Shown here: positions 31,373-43,581 of the stretch, piece by piece
Layout of the letters: every line of letters starts with the position of its first letter
Position numbering within the stretch: position 1 is the first letter of the stretch
From: Petrosia ficiformis
Lineage: Eukaryota; Porifera; Demospongiae; Haplosclerida; Petrosiidae
Reading direction: 5' to 3'
DNA: 64,000 bases
NCBI GenBank assembly: GCA_947044365.1
Contig: OX345653.1
Coordinates: 1,647,001-1,711,000, forward strand
Made by a program: the position numbers and the translations under genes
The notes under the pieces: generated by a model
Seen by the model: the letters and a program-made list of their open reading frames with translations, nothing else
What the model was told of the DNA's origin: nothing
Databases searched by the model: none

Positions 31373-33240
31373 AAGACAACCCATCAGCACTTTCACAATC
31401 CTCTATATAGCCATGCGAACACTTGTCTTTTTCTTTTTCAAATAGAATAAGATAAAGACTAAAAATGTCCTTGTGTAAAGGCATATAGAAGGAGTAGTAC
31501 TAGCTGGAATTCTGGACTTTGCATGATGACTGTTATGTATTGCATTTCTAGACATGTTATGCGCATAGGCAATCAGTATTTCAGTGAGCAGATACTAAAA
31601 CCTTGCAGAATACCAGGGGGTATGAAATCACCAGGTGTACCAATTCATCATCAACTTTGATTCTGGTGATCTAGTACCTGGGGGTAGCAATTACAAAATC
31701 ATCAGGGAAATATAATAACTGTAAAAAGATTACATGGAATGAGAAGAATACATGGTCTGCTAACATAAACAAATGAGCAAAGGAAGTACTACAAAGTATA
31801 AACTTATCTTGTATATTCCTGAGCCATATATAGAATTTTATCTGACAATACATCATTATATGAAGTTGTGCTACGTAGAACAACAACAACATTAGCAAGA
31901 ATGAGAAGAATCTAATTAACCTTGTGGTATACTGTATGTTTATGTACACTAAATTATTTAACCTTGTGCTGTGTTGTATAATTATGTAAACTAAATCCTA
32001 ACAAGTGCTATTGCTAGCGTTAATGATATTCAAATTGTTATTATTATCTTCATTGTTGTTGATTATTTTGTTTTAATTAACAAACATTATCGTACTGTTG
32101 TTTATTGGTTAAAATTTCACTTGTTGCATTCAAGAGTTACGGGCGTGACCACAAAGGTACTTTGTATTCAAAGCACACAAGGGAAGTCATTGTACATGAA
32201 TAACCTACCAGGATCTACAGTTCTATTAAGGCATTTCTTGATTTCTGAAGATATTGTACATAGTTGACATGTATCTCTACATATCTCGAAAGAACATAGG
32301 AGAACAGAAATGCATTAAGTATACATTCCTATTTATGCTATAATAGTCAGTATAGCTATGAAAAATTAAACAGAGAACTAAAACACATGGGTGAGCAATT
32401 CTATGAAACGATATATTGATATGTACATAGCAACCACAAAATGTATATCGTGAATAAAGTAGGAATTAGTAATGAATTGTATGGTTTCTCTGTTCTACAG
32501 TAAACCCACCTTTATTGGTCATACAGGTTGTTATGACTACATGATAACTTACTTATATCAATTATCATGTCTAATATTGTTATAGACAGGATTAAGAAAT
32601 TGAAAGTACAAATACTGCATTGTTATTTTTACCAAGTACATATATGTCACCACAAAGCCTAAGAAGTTATTCATACTGCTTGACACGACATCATTTATCA
32701 TGATCACCACCTGACACTGAAATGACAGTTTTGCTTTCAAAGCTGCTAATTAAACTGTTGATACATGATATAACTCTATGCACATGCCTGTCATCATAAT
32801 TAATATGCTCATGAATATATACATCTAAACATGTAAGCAATTCATATTATAACCAATCAAATTGGTTGAAACAACAAGCATTTTTTATGGTATAGGGAAG
32901 GCATGGAAACAAAATGGCTGCCCATCCAAATACTTCTTCATGTTCACAGGTTTATCTTGTCTGAGCAGTGGGGGGATTGCCACAAGTGTATTGTTTTCAT
33001 GGTAAAACTTTTATGACCAAATGAATTTGACAGGCCCTACCATCGTGTAAGTTCCTCATGGAAGTCAACACATTGTTTATACCAAGCATGCCTATTTTGC
33101 CACAATAGGGATGCTTGGTATGCATACTGTACTATTAATTATCTGTATAATTATACAAAAAATGATTAATATGACAGATTTCTGTGTTATAAACAAGAAG
33201 CAGGAAATAGGAACTTTGTACTGGTAGTTAAAAGATAGTG
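31373..33240. other. Intergenic between POLE4 and the first TMEM45 gene
   Basis: No gene is seen. About 200 bp before the TMEM45 start (33060-33240) there is sequence nearly identical to 40560-40760 upstream of the second TMEM45 copy (cacaatagggatgcttgg, aacaagaagcaggaaatagg), probably a duplicated promoter and leader. Confidence 0.6.
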
Positions 33241-33265
33241 CTGCATACAACCAGTGACAGTAACA

Positions 33266-34174
33266 ATGGGAAGTCTTGGTGGTCATGTTATCCCTGGAAT
33301 ATTCTTCCTTGTGTATGGTGGTTGGTGGATATTTGCTAGTTTCTGGCTGTATCTAACTACCACTTTAAAAATAAATAGCAGACAAACTGGAAAATATGCT
33401 GATGTTAACATCAAATCAAAATCATACATACCAGTTCCTGGATGTCCACGAGTACCAATAGAACCCATTTTGAAAATCATTTTCCCAACAATGGGAATAA
33501 TCATGGGAGAATTCTTTACAAATAGTCCCAATGAAGATGGAACTGACCATATAACAGTGGTGCTTTGGAGTATGTACAATGACGATGGATCTTTCAAGAG
33601 TCTAGTGAAACTCCATCACATGACAATGCATTTATGTTTTATTGTATCAGGTATTATTGATCTTGTGTCTCTTTGCATTCGATATCCAAAGCATACTTCT
33701 CAATTGTTCTTGTCACTGGCTCTACTTGCCGAAGGTGTTGTATTCTACTTCCATCTTGAAGATCGGGACTCACTTGATGTGATCCTTCATCAACTACTAG
33801 TAGCTACAATTGGTATTTGTTTTATGTCTGCTGTATTGAGAATGTACTGTGCTACTAATTTGCTTGTTAATGCTACACTAGCTTTATCACTCACTCTTCA
33901 AGGTACTTGGCTGATTGAAATAGGTGTAATACTGTATGGACCTTCACAGTGGGACAGAAATAATCATAATAACACAATGTTTATCATAGCTTCCTATATT
34001 TGGCATTTGATGCTTATTGGAGTTGGAATGTTTATCTTCTACACATTGTTGATGATTGGGTTGAAGTATTATAATATGAAGCATTCCAGAAGGAGAGGAG
34101 AATGGAGACTTCCTATTTCTTTGGAAAGTTCTGAAGATGAACAATTATTACACAATGAGGAAAATACGATCTGA
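33266..34174 (+). CDS. TMEM45: TMEM45-like (DUF716) membrane protein, copy 1, intronless
   Basis: An uninterrupted frame of 302 residues from ATG 33266 (context taacaATGGG); the frame is open four codons upstream without an ATG. The N-terminus GGHVIPGIFFLVYGGWW matches the TMEM45 pattern (GHALPGSFFL in human TMEM45B). Further signatures are KLHHMTMHLCFIVSGIIDL, EGVVFYFHLEDRDSLDVILH and LQGTWLIEIGVILY. Six to seven hydrophobic segments are spread along the chain. The charged tail ends SSEDEQLLHNEENTI, with a plausible acidic-dileucine sorting motif. The family sits in endomembranes and its biochemical role is not settled. Vertebrate members have introns; the single exon here, in three near-identical copies, suggests retroposition followed by DNA duplication. 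Confidence 0.9.
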   Translation: MGSLGGHVIPGIFFLVYGGWWIFASFWLYLTTTLKINSRQTGKYADVNIKSKSYIPVPGCPRVPIEPILKIIFPTMGIIMGEFFTNSPNEDGTDHITVVLWSMYNDDGSFKSLVKLHHMTMHLCFIVSGIIDLVSLCIRYPKHTSQLFLSLALLAEGVVFYFHLEDRDSLDVILHQLLVATIGICFMSAVLRMYCATNLLVNATLALSLTLQGTWLIEIGVILYGPSQWDRNNHNNTMFIIASYIWHLMLIGVGMFIFYTLLMIGLKYYNMKHSRRRGEWRLPISLESSEDEQLLHNEENTI

Positions 34175-34395
34175 GAGATTGACATTAAATAAATTTTACA
34201 ATAATCATTATTATAATAAATTTCTTTTTTTTTTGGTATTATATATATATATACATGTTTCCTCACATCATCGTTTTCAAAAAGGGATTCTTTTAATTAA
34301 CTTTATCATTTCTACATGATATACCCCCATGTCTCTAAGAGTTTGCAATTTGTAGTGATGAATCAGATTAATGACAAGAATAATATATAAAAAAC

Positions 34396-34672
34396 ATGTT
34401 TAAGAAGATGTAGAGACATCAAAACCCAAGATGTATGCAAACAAGTTCAGGATGGTAGATTAATAAAAATTAAACAAGCCACTTCGAATTCCATATAACC
34501 CTTTATATGCATATGTATACACCTGTACATCACTCTAGAACACAAAGCTGTAGTTATGTAGGCTGTTATAAGGAAGTGGTTTGATTTATCATTAACCTCC
34601 TGCATTGGTGCCATCCAAACCTTGTTTGCACACGTTTTGAGTTTTGATGTCCCTACATCTTTTTCATAATAT
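34396..34672. mobile_element. TIR repeat downstream of TMEM45 copy 1
   Basis: The ends aagatgtagagacatcaaaa and gttttgatgtccctacatct are inverted repeats. A related element follows TMEM45 copy 2 at 41905-42420, so it was carried with the gene duplication. Half-copies occur at 6360, 13615 and 18290. Confidence 0.7.
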
Positions 34673-34710
34673 AATAGAATGCACGCAGGTACGCTTAACC
34701 ACTCTACACT

Positions 34711-35145
34711 GCAAAAAAAAAACAGTCAAAATAACTAATTTAGTAGTTAGTACAGTTGCAAGGATTTAACAATTGGTTGGTTGTTCGGAATACATGCATC
34801 TAATGCCACAGATACTTTGTACAAATTATATTCAATTATACATGCGTAGAATTACTATAATTTTAGGGTGCTGTCTACTTATATTTCATGTCAAAGATTT
34901 AGTGAAATTCATACTAAAGACATGTAATTGTATCTGGCCATCAAAGAGGTTTGTAAACCCGCAGCCACATAATTTAATTTATACCTTCCAATACTTGGTG
35001 CACATTATGTCGTAGTAACATACATGCATGTAGCCACAACATCTTCTATGACAATTGACAATCTAATTAAATTGAAACTAATGCTATTGATTGCAACTGT
35101 ACTAACCAATAAAATGGTTATTTAACGATTTATTTTTTGCAGTGA
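34711..35145. mobile_element. TIR element with 'cactgcaaaaa' ends
   Basis: The left end is cactgcaaaaaaaaaacag and the right end is tttttgcagtg. An inner inverted pair is gttagtacagttgcaaggat (left) and ttgcaactgtactaaccaat (right). Relatives are at 46286-46655 and 54460-54850. Confidence 0.65.
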
Positions 35146-35229
35146 TATAAAACTACATTCACTTTTACTGTATGATAACTACTGTAATCACAATTATATA
35201 CACATCATAATACCCATGATTCAGAAATA

Positions 35230-35930
35230 CTAGTTGTTTGCCTTTGTGAAATTTGAAATTTTAATGATACAATTTGGTGATTTACACAATATTATACTCA
35301 TTGCACTTGGTGGTTTAGTGTTTAATTGTCAACATGAATTCAAACTAGTGGATAGTTTGTACCTACTTCCATTAATCTCAGGTAATGAAATTTCTTACTA
35401 TCAATGTACTTCATTGTTGCATGATAGGTAAGGTTAAAATAATAGTATTTGAAATATCAGTAATTAATGTGACTTGTAGACCTTTGTCATGGGAGGTGGT
35501 GAATTAGACATTCATCAATGAGAAAGTGTGTTTTAAATTGAAGTATGAACTAGTTACTTAGTGTTGAGATATGTTCTAATTATTGGGTGATGTCATGAAG
35601 AAAGTGCAAATTGGCCTGAATTCTACCTTCAGAAGAGAAAAGTTAATTGACAATATTAGCAAAATACATTATTCACTTCTTAAAAGAGATATAATTGTTT
35701 CAAGTGACACATCTATGATCTATTATTAAGTTTTGTCAGTAATGGATTACTTTACTGAAAGTACAGTACATAATTATTGGAGGTGTTAGATTACTACATA
35801 CTCCATCCTGAGTATAACTAACTGAGTTTCATTATCTGTGGTTACATCACTTGCTGTCATAGGTTCGAAGCATTGGTAGTTCTAATGGAATGTGAAGTAT
35901 AAAGTAATTTAATGCCCTAAATGATGAGGG
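35230..35930 (+). pseudogene. Inverted partial copy of MICOS10 last exon and 3' flank
   Basis: About 35300-35375 reads IALGGLVFNCQHEFK then VDSLYL, a degenerate version of the MICOS10 exon 3 at 56229-56350 with the GxGxG transmembrane core deleted. The downstream sequence to about 35905 (ttcgaagcattggtagttct) is the inverted counterpart of 55290-56230. It is a non-functional segmental duplicate in the opposite orientation to the functional gene. Confidence 0.8.
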
Positions 35931-36189
35931 ACAGACTTGATTGTACTTATTTGGCCCAGATGTGAGCCTCCCTGTAGCGCTGGGGTTGAGTCTGAGCCTA
36001 GCCTCTGCTTGGAATTAAGAGTGGGGGTCAACATTTAAGGATGACCTCCACAAAAGTCCATGGATTGGCCCCCAAAGGGAGAAATCCTCCAAGAAGAGGT
36101 AGAGAAAATTGAAAGTGTAACAATAATCACATACGGAATGATTCATACAAGAATTGAAAATAATAATTTGTGCAAAGCAACATATATCA

Positions 36190-38890
36190 GTACTGATAAC
36201 ACATGATCAATGCAATATGAATGAGTGGTAACCACCTAAGAAACTTAATTGTAGCTAGAGAAGACATCTGGATACTGTCGCAATTTGGTTGACTGCATGG
36301 TGTTTGAATATATGTGGTATAGGCAGTGCTCTCCCATTTACCAATCGTCTTTATTAAGGCATCACCAAATGCCTTGGATTGCTGCAGTGGTGGGTGCTCC
36401 GATTCTGAAACTATGGCCACTATATAGGGACATTTCTAATCCAATGGGCGATAGGACTCTGCGAACTAAAGTGACGAATGTCTGTCTGGTGAGGGCACTT
36501 CCATTGCAAAAACGAAGTAAGGGACCTGGCTCCTTTCCCCTGATGACAAGGTATTGCAGTACAGCTGCAACTGGACATAATGAGTCACCAGTTACTCTTA
36601 CAATAATCTGATCACCTTTTCTGAATGGGTCTGTCTTTGATTGTTGAATACAAATCCTCAAGATGTTCGGATGGGTCTGATGATCTGTTGCAATGTCTGC
36701 AGGAGATAAGTGACAACCTGGGTCAAAATGTGTAGTGCAGATCTCGCCTGCTTGAAGGAAGCCGAAAAAACAAAGACTACAGGCTGCCCAAATCATAAGC
36801 GTGTCATTACCCTGATTATTGGATAGCCAATAATCTTGAAGTGATTGCAGGATCTGAGAGCCGTACCTTAAAGGTTGAGCCCAGTTCATACTGATGATGT
36901 TTAATTCCATGTAATACTAGCTTCAGATGGGGCATTGGCAGTGTAAATGGGTCCTGCAGGCCTGCTGAGATCTGAAGGTGCCTGACACCTGATAGGTAAC
37001 ATTTGATGGTTTGGTGTTTACAAGAGCTGCTAGCTAGGACTGAGACAAACTGACTTAGTGATGATTCGGATAGGGGTATGGGTTGTAAATTGTTGGCTGA
37101 ACGAAAAGGAGATAGCAGTTTTGAGCACATGTGTATCCCTTTTTTGTTGAAGGAGCTAAACCCTTTGCAAAATAGAAGGAAACCAAGTTCTCCATGATTT
37201 GTTTGTCCAGTCTGGACGCAGAGATACCAACAGTTCGACTAGTGGGAGGGGAATTGTGGATGGAGAGAGGCAAGATAATGAAAACATTGAAGGTGGTACT
37301 AGGGAGTGGGCGGATGCGACTCCAATCAGTTTCAAAATAGAATATTATATAATATGACTCTAACCTGGTGTAATGGCAACCTTCATATCTTCTAATCACC
37401 TTTATAGGGTCCTGGAAGTGATAAAACATATATAAAATGTCCATTTTTGTAATCGCAATAAGTACAAAACGGAGAAAGCCACGCCCACAATCATGGCATG
37501 CACCAAGTACAATGCATTTAGAGAAAACAAATAGAGCCGTTTTCTGGAAATTCATTTTACTTTTATAGTTACAAGAGGCTGAAGAAAGCTGAATTCTGTA
37601 GCTTTTCACTGAAACCATAAAATCTACATTTCTAGGCACTATCAAACTCCGATCTTTCTCAGAGACCAACTACAGTTACCCGCCATTGTTTCCCACCCAC
37701 CGCCAACGGCCAACTATCAGTCAAAACATTTAGGCCCAATAATTATACCCCCGGGTGGGTGTGGCTTCCAAAAAATACAGAATGGAACCAGATTGTATGC
37801 AGCAAGAAGCTTGCAAGACTAGAAACTGATTGGAGTAGCATCCGCCCACGGAAAAGACTACAACCTGAAGATGATCATGGGAAAGAGCATTGGCTGCCTG
37901 GTCATTACAACCTGGCAAGTGTTGGGAAATTAAAGACAGAGAAAAGGATGCTGTTTTAAAAAAGAAACATCTCATGAGGTACATAACAGTTTTTTGCAGA
38001 ACCTGATCTCAGAATGTCAGGTTATCGCATCGGGTGAGAACTGAGTTCCCCATCCATCCCTTTCCTCAGGGGTAACAGCTCTTTGGCTACTATATCCACA
38101 GTGGCCAGCTATACTGGAACCAACCATAAGATGACTATGCCCACATCCCCACTTGCCAGATGCATCTGAAGTGATGACAGCATGTGGAGCATAGTGGGTA
38201 GGTGGTAGGAATGATACTCCCTTCCATGAGGGAAGGAACTGACACCACTATTCAATGCCTGAGCGGTAACCACGATTGAGACGGATGTGACTAAATGGGG
38301 TTGCTGCTGCTGGAAGACGAAGTAAGCTAATAATTCTCCTGGTGAATGTCTTTCCAGAGGGAATTACTTTGACCGCATCCTGGAGGTAGCCGAGAAGGGA
38401 CTCCAGTTCTTTTGTTTTGCAAGAAGAGCGTCCTTTCCATTGCTTCACCATGGAGCGGATTATTACTTGTTTTTCACGTGGAAGTCAAGCTTCCCATGAT
38501 AATGTATCAAGTTCAATTCCCAGAAAGGTGAGTCGAGTGGAGGGACCCTCCACCTTTTCTGGTGCAATTGGGACACCTATCCTATAGGCGTCCTTGATGT
38601 CGAGTTTTGCTAAGAGGGCCCCTCTTCCCAACTTGCTTATTTTCTCTGTTGCATTCTGAACAGAGACATAGGACATGGAGCAAAGGGAGGGGTCTATGCC
38701 GCCATTGACGCTTGAGCCCTTGGGGGAAGACAGGTCAACTATCAGACGCCACTTTCCCACTTGGTGTTTCTTGGGATGATCCCTATGGGGGGCTGGTGTG
38801 GATATTAGTTGGTGACAATAAGGGACCATGCATCCATTTTAAGTGATATTTTGACACTAGGTATTGGGATACTATAGCAGGGTGTTCTCT
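36190..38890 (-). mobile_element. Degraded DIRS-like retroelement (RT, RNase H end, tyrosine recombinase)
   Basis: In minus-strand order: a reverse transcriptase start at 38485-38829 (GKWRLIVDLSSPKGSSVN, LAKLDIKDAYRI, then directly LTFLGIELDT); an RNase H terminus near 37870-37930 (HLPGCNDQAANALSHDHLQ); and a tyrosine recombinase at about 36190-37240 (FAKGLAPSTKKGY, CYLSGVRHLQ, FLQAGEI, GHSFRIGAPTTAA, IGKWESTAYTTYI). RT followed by a tyrosine recombinase is the DIRS/Ngaro arrangement. The RT palm with its YxDD catalytic motif has been deleted, frameshifts occur near 37130 and 36365, and another element is inserted at 37306-37851. No intact ends were recognised. It is dead. Confidence 0.85.
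37306..37851. mobile_element. TIR element nested in the DIRS relic
   Basis: The left end gtgggcggatgcgactccaa (continuing tcagtttc) is inverted at the right end as gaaactgattggagtagcat continuing ccgcccac, about 28 bp with one or two mismatches. The insert separates the RNase H and recombinase parts of the retroelement. No coding sequence of its own was recognised, and a target duplication is not clear. Confidence 0.75.
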
Positions 38891-39243
38891 TGAGGAGAAC
38901 ATATTGTGTTGAGCAGTGTGGCAGAAGCTGGAGGGATAGTTAAAACCAATGTGAAAACTCTCACAGATTCAGACATAATCTACAAGGAGGCGATCTGGGT
39001 GGTCCTGTAATAAGACCTGCCACACCTAAGATTGCAGGGGTGAAGTTATCAAATCTGACCCAGGAGGGAGTTGGGGAAGGTAAGGGTTGATCTGCCTCTT
39101 GAGAGACACATGCAAGAGCCTCAGTGACCGCATGATCTGCAATAATTATTATTTATTATTACTGACTCTGATGAGACTGCCTGGTGTTATTGTTATTGAT
39201 GGGTGGTAGATTGTGGACCTCTGGTGGCCTGAGTGGGGAGAGG

Positions 39244-39430
39244 TGATTTCACTCTTCAAGGTACTTGGCTCATTGAAATAGGTGTAATACTGTATGGACA
39301 TTCACAGTGGGACAGAGAGAATCATAATAACAATGTTTATCATACCTTCCTATATTGGCATTTGATGCTTATTGGAGTTGGAATGTTTATCTTCTACACA
39401 ATGTTGATGATTGAATTGTTTATTCAATGA
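39244..39430 (+). pseudogene. TMEM45 3' fragment
   Basis: The frame DFTLQGTWLIEIGVILYGHS followed by WHLMLIGVGMFIFYTMLMI matches residues ~210-280 of the intact copies, then ends at a new stop after ELFIQ. A deletion removed part of the MFIIASYI segment. A C-terminal piece (HSRRKGEWRLPLSLES) lies inverted at about 39515-39590. Confidence 0.85.
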
Positions 39431-39499
39431 TGAGACTACATTTACTTTTAGTATAGTAATAATAATCATGATTGTATACACATCACAATAACTGTAATT

Positions 39500-39595
39500 C
39501 AGAAACACTATAGATATCGCACTTTCCAAAGAAAGAGGTAATCTCCATTCTCCTTTCCTCCTGGAATGCTTCATATTATAATATTTCAATGGTTA
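39500..39595 (-). pseudogene. Inverted TMEM45 C-terminal fragment
   Basis: On the minus strand the sequence reads LKYYNMKHSRRKGEWRLPLS followed by LESA, corresponding to the tail of the TMEM45 proteins. Orientation is opposite to its neighbouring fragments at 39244 and 39790. Confidence 0.8.
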
Positions 39596-39794
39596 ATTTT
39601 CAAACTGCACCAAATTAGCAAATATATGGTAAATGGAGTTTCAGTTTCATGGACAAAGGGTTATCAACAGAATTTTCAACATTAGGAAGTTTTTTTGTGG
39701 TAGTAGACAGCCATGACTGTTATGTATTATCAATTATAGTATTAATGGCATGGACACAATTATGTAGTGAAGACAGCATATACACAAATCTGTG

Positions 39795-39876
39795 TATATG
39801 CTGTCATTTGATGCTTATTGGAGATGGAATGTTTATCTTCTACACATTGTTGATGATTGGATTGTTTTTTCAATGA
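39795..39876 (+). pseudogene. Second short TMEM45 fragment
   Basis: Reads CHLMLIGDGMFIFYTLLMIG then LFFQ and a stop, a duplicate of the end of the 39244-39430 fragment. The following aatgatgagactacatttac is shared by both, showing a local direct duplication. Confidence 0.8.
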
Positions 39877-40182
39877 TGAGACTACATTTACTTTAATTAT
39901 ATATAGTAATAATAATCATGATTATAGATACATCACATATACACAAATTTGTTAATAAAAAACCTAACATACGTAGGTACAGTTAGTCGGGCCCCCGGGG
40001 TGGAGAAACCAGTATGGCCAGTACGGCTAGAGCCATACCAAAATTACTGAGGCCCTCGCTTGTGGGGCTAAGCTGTACCAAAAAGGTACTACTTTCTGCT
40101 CGCCAAAATATTAAAACACTTCCACAACCCAGTCTATGCGAGTATGCAAGTATGTATAGTACAACTATAATCATGATAAATG

Positions 40183-40240
40183 TACGTTTGAAAACAAGAA
40201 ACGAAAACACAACTCTTAATGTGAAACCAACCCTATAGTA
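40183..40240 (-). pseudogene. MICOS10 exon 2 relic
   Basis: Minus-strand VGFTLRVVFSFLVFK matches the functional exon 2 (VGFTLGAVFSLLVFK, 57206-57253). A glycine of the first transmembrane motif is lost and one G at the acceptor is deleted. The flanks 39660-39800 and 40120-40330 match 56540-57310 in the same orientation. Confidence 0.8.
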
Positions 40241-40773
40241 TGAATCATTTATAAAATACAGCAATGAACCATTCATTCTTACTCATTGGCAATTTATTAC
40301 CCACTGTAACCCATATGCAAGTATAATAATCAAACTTGAGGAATATAGAGCCATTGATAATTCAGCATCATTAACAGGCTTGAGGTTAATATTTGTTTGG
40401 TTGATTAGTGTGAATTCTGCAACCTGATTGGGGTAAGAATAGTAATTATAATAATTGTAATTATATATCAGAAGTATTTTCCAGTTACATACATTTTATG
40501 GTGAAAGATTTCATAGGCCCTGCCATCTACTAATGCAAAGGTCTTCATTAAAGTCAACATAATTATGTATACATGATGAAGGTCATATGATCAAATTTTG
40601 TGCCACAATAGGGATGCTTGGAATGCATACTCTACTATCAGATGTCTGTATAATTATACAAGTAATGATTATATATATGTGACAGATTTCTGTGTTGTAA
40701 ACAAGAAGCAGGAAATAGGAACTTTGTATGGATAGTTAAAAGATCGTGCTGCATACAGTTTGTAACAGTAACA

Positions 40774-41679
40774 ATGGGAAGTCTTACTGCTCATGTTATA
40801 GCCGGAATATTTTTCCTTGTGTATGGTGGTTGGTGGATATTTGCTAGTTTCTGGCTGTATCTAACTACCACTTTAAAAATAAATAGCAGACAAACTGGAA
40901 AATATGCTGATGTTAATATCAAATCAAAATCATACATACCAGTTCCTGGATGTCCACGAGTGCCAATAGAACCTATTCTGAAAATTTTTTTTGGAACAGT
41001 GCAAATGATTATAGAAGAATTCTTTACAAATAGTCCCAATGAAGATGGAACCGACCATATAGTAGCGGTGCCTTGGAGTATGTACAATGACGATGGATCT
41101 TTCAAGAGTCTAGTAAAACTCCATCACATGACAGTGAATTTATGTTTTATTGCATCAGGTATTATTGATCTTGTGTCTCTTTGCATTCGATATCCAAAGC
41201 ATACTTCTCAATTGTTCTTCTCACTGGCTCTACTTGCCGAAGGTGTTTTATTCTACTTCCATCTTGAAGATCGGGACTCACTTGATGTGATCCTTCATCA
41301 ACTACTAGTAGCTGCAATTGGTATTTCTTTTATGTCTGCTGTATTGAGAATGTACTGTGCTACTAATTTGCTTGTTAATGCTACACTAGCTTTATCACTC
41401 ACTCTTCAAGGTACTTGGCTCATTGAGATAGGTGTAATACTGTATGGACCTTCACAGTGGGACAATGAGAATCATAATAACAGAATGTTTGTCATGGCTT
41501 CCTTTATTTGGCATTTGATGCTTATTGGAGTTGGAATGTTTATCTTCTATACATTATTGATGATTGCGTTGAAGTACTACAGTATGAAGCGTTCAGGGAG
41601 AGGAGAATGGAGACTTCCTCTTTCTTTGGAAAGTTCTGAAGATGAACAATTATTACACAATGAGGAAAATACGATTTGA
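40774..41679 (+). CDS. TMEM45: TMEM45-like (DUF716) membrane protein, copy 2, intronless
   Basis: An uninterrupted 301-residue frame starting MGSLTAHVIAGIFFLVYGG. Domain layout is as in copy 1, but with its own substitutions near residues 3-8 and around 72-90 (KIFFGTVQMIIEEFF in place of KIIFPTMGIIMGEFF), which make it the most diverged of the three. The tail ends SSEDEQLLHNEENTI, the same as copy 1. The upstream 200 bp and the downstream TIR repeat are also shared with copy 1, so the duplicated unit includes flanks of at least 1.5 kb. Confidence 0.9.
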   Translation: MGSLTAHVIAGIFFLVYGGWWIFASFWLYLTTTLKINSRQTGKYADVNIKSKSYIPVPGCPRVPIEPILKIFFGTVQMIIEEFFTNSPNEDGTDHIVAVPWSMYNDDGSFKSLVKLHHMTVNLCFIASGIIDLVSLCIRYPKHTSQLFFSLALLAEGVLFYFHLEDRDSLDVILHQLLVAAIGISFMSAVLRMYCATNLLVNATLALSLTLQGTWLIEIGVILYGPSQWDNENHNNRMFVMASFIWHLMLIGVGMFIFYTLLMIALKYYSMKRSGRGEWRLPLSLESSEDEQLLHNEENTI

Positions 41680-41904
41680 GAGATTGACAATATATAAATG
41701 TTTACAATCATTGTTATAATGAATTCTTTTTTTTTGGTATTATATATACACATTTTCTTACATCATCTTATTCAAAAAGAGATTCTTTTAGTTAACTTTA
41801 TCATTTTTACATGATATACCCCCATGTCTCTAAGAGTTTGTAATTTGTTGTGATGAATCAGATTAATGACAAGAATAATTATATAAAAAAACATGTTCAA
41901 GAAT

Positions 41905-42420
41905 ATGTAGGGACATCAAAACCCAAGAAGTATGCAAACAAGTTCAAGATTGTAGATTAATAAAGATTAAACAAGCCACTTCCATATAACCCTTTATAAT
42001 TATGGATATGTATATATCTGTACATCGTTTTTTTTTTTGGTACTATATATGTTTCCTTACATCATTGTACTGAAAAGAGTATTCAAGCAAATTTTTAAAA
42101 ATTAACTATGATACGTATACTGCATGTCCCTAGAGTTTGTACTTTATAGTTCAAGATGTAGACATAAATACCCAAAATGTATGCGAACAAGTTCAAGATG
42201 ATAGGCTAATGTTGGACACAAAATTGAACAAACTTCACACATATAACCCTACATATGTACCAATACATTACTCTAAACTTTGAGCAAAGACAAAAAGCTG
42301 TAGTTATATTATGTAGGCTGTTTTGAAAGTGGTTTGTTTAACCATTAACCTCCTGCATTAGTACCATCCAAACCTTGTTCACACACTTTTTGGGTTTTGG
42401 TGTCACTACATCTTCTTTCA
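41905..42420. mobile_element. TIR repeat downstream of TMEM45 copy 2
   Basis: Begins aatatgtagggacatcaaaa and ends gggttttggtgtcactacat, inverted to each other, with a second internal half-copy starting near 42155. Corresponds to 34396-34672 after copy 1, with extra internal duplication. Confidence 0.65.
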
Positions 42421-42424
42421 TAAT

Positions 42425-43580
42425 AAATGTGCACTCAAGAAAAAGCAATGCTGTATACAGTTTATAAATTTGAACAAATAGTTGTTCTCCTTGGAATGTA
42501 TTCACAAAGTCCTACAAAAACCTTTAAAAAGTAAGAAGAGTAGGTAATCAAGGCTGTTCTGTTTCAAGCATGAAAAAATCAGTCAGTTGATTACTGAATG
42601 TTGGCACTACAAAGGATACTTTTTTCTCCACATATCATAAGCTAAGGCATGTAAATACCTGCAATATAGTTCTTCATCTATCCTATATGGCTAATGCAGT
42701 TCATAGTATTTGTCTACAAAAGCGATACTCTTAATACAGTGTAAAAGCAATTCTAAAGAGTAAAAATAGGTGCATTTTAATTAAGGAAGCGAAATTATTT
42801 TGTGTATAATTATTATAAATTAACATATAAGGTCTATTCACATTCACGATGACCTCAAAATTAGGATGCAATGACTGTGTATGTACCATAGTGTATAGTT
42901 CAATGTCATAAGGCTAATACATGATTATATTGTAACTTGTATCTCAATAATGAAGCTGAATTTTGACATACACAAAAAAGAATGGGAAGGATAATTATAT
43001 GAAAATGGTCCAGGTAAAAAGATTGTTGGTATTTCCAAACTATAGTTATGAACATTTTTCTGAGAACAAGGTGAACATGAACGACCTTTAGTTAGCCATG
43101 CCTCATGAATAATTAATTAGCTTAAGGTTTACATGCTCCATGTTTCTATGGGCACCAGTCGCATTACCTTTTGATTGCCCCTTGTTCATGTCTGAAAGTA
43201 ACAACCTATTAAAATTATTTGTCTTACTGGTATTGAAACTACTTACTGTTTCAACAATTATAGATTGGTTGTAGAGTTCACTTTATGCACATGCAAATGT
43301 TGCTAAGGGGGCATTTCCAAACTGAACTTTGTACACTTAACGTCATAGTGAGGCTAAGGGGGTGGGGGGTTGTGTGCGTGGCGCTAAACATTGAAAAGAA
43401 AGGAAGCACAAGTTAGTATGATACACTGGAGTATTCATTCATGACGTTAAGAGCAGGGGGTAGGGGGGGTCTTGCAGTAGCATCACTGTAACGTTAAGCG
43501 TACAAGCTTCAGTTTGGATATGCACCCTAAATGATTATGTTATGTTGCTATATAAGTGACATTTGACAGGCAGCCACAAT
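42425..43580. other. Intergenic, no gene recognised
   Basis: 42830-43080 resembles SRM intron 2 sequence (about 8540-8770: cattcatgatgacctcaaaa, aaagaatgggaaggataatt), a dispersed piece of the SRM duplication without exon sequence. The remainder shows nothing. Confidence 0.5.
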
Positions 43581-43581
43581 C

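Noticed and set aside
33283..33597. Minus-strand frames of about 104 residues opposite each TMEM45 gene
   Set aside because: They are antisense shadows, repeated at all three copies because the genes are near-identical.
37055..37669. 204-residue minus-strand frame as an independent gene
   Set aside because: It fuses sequence of the nested TIR element with the N-terminus of the DIRS tyrosine recombinase; only the last third is family-like.
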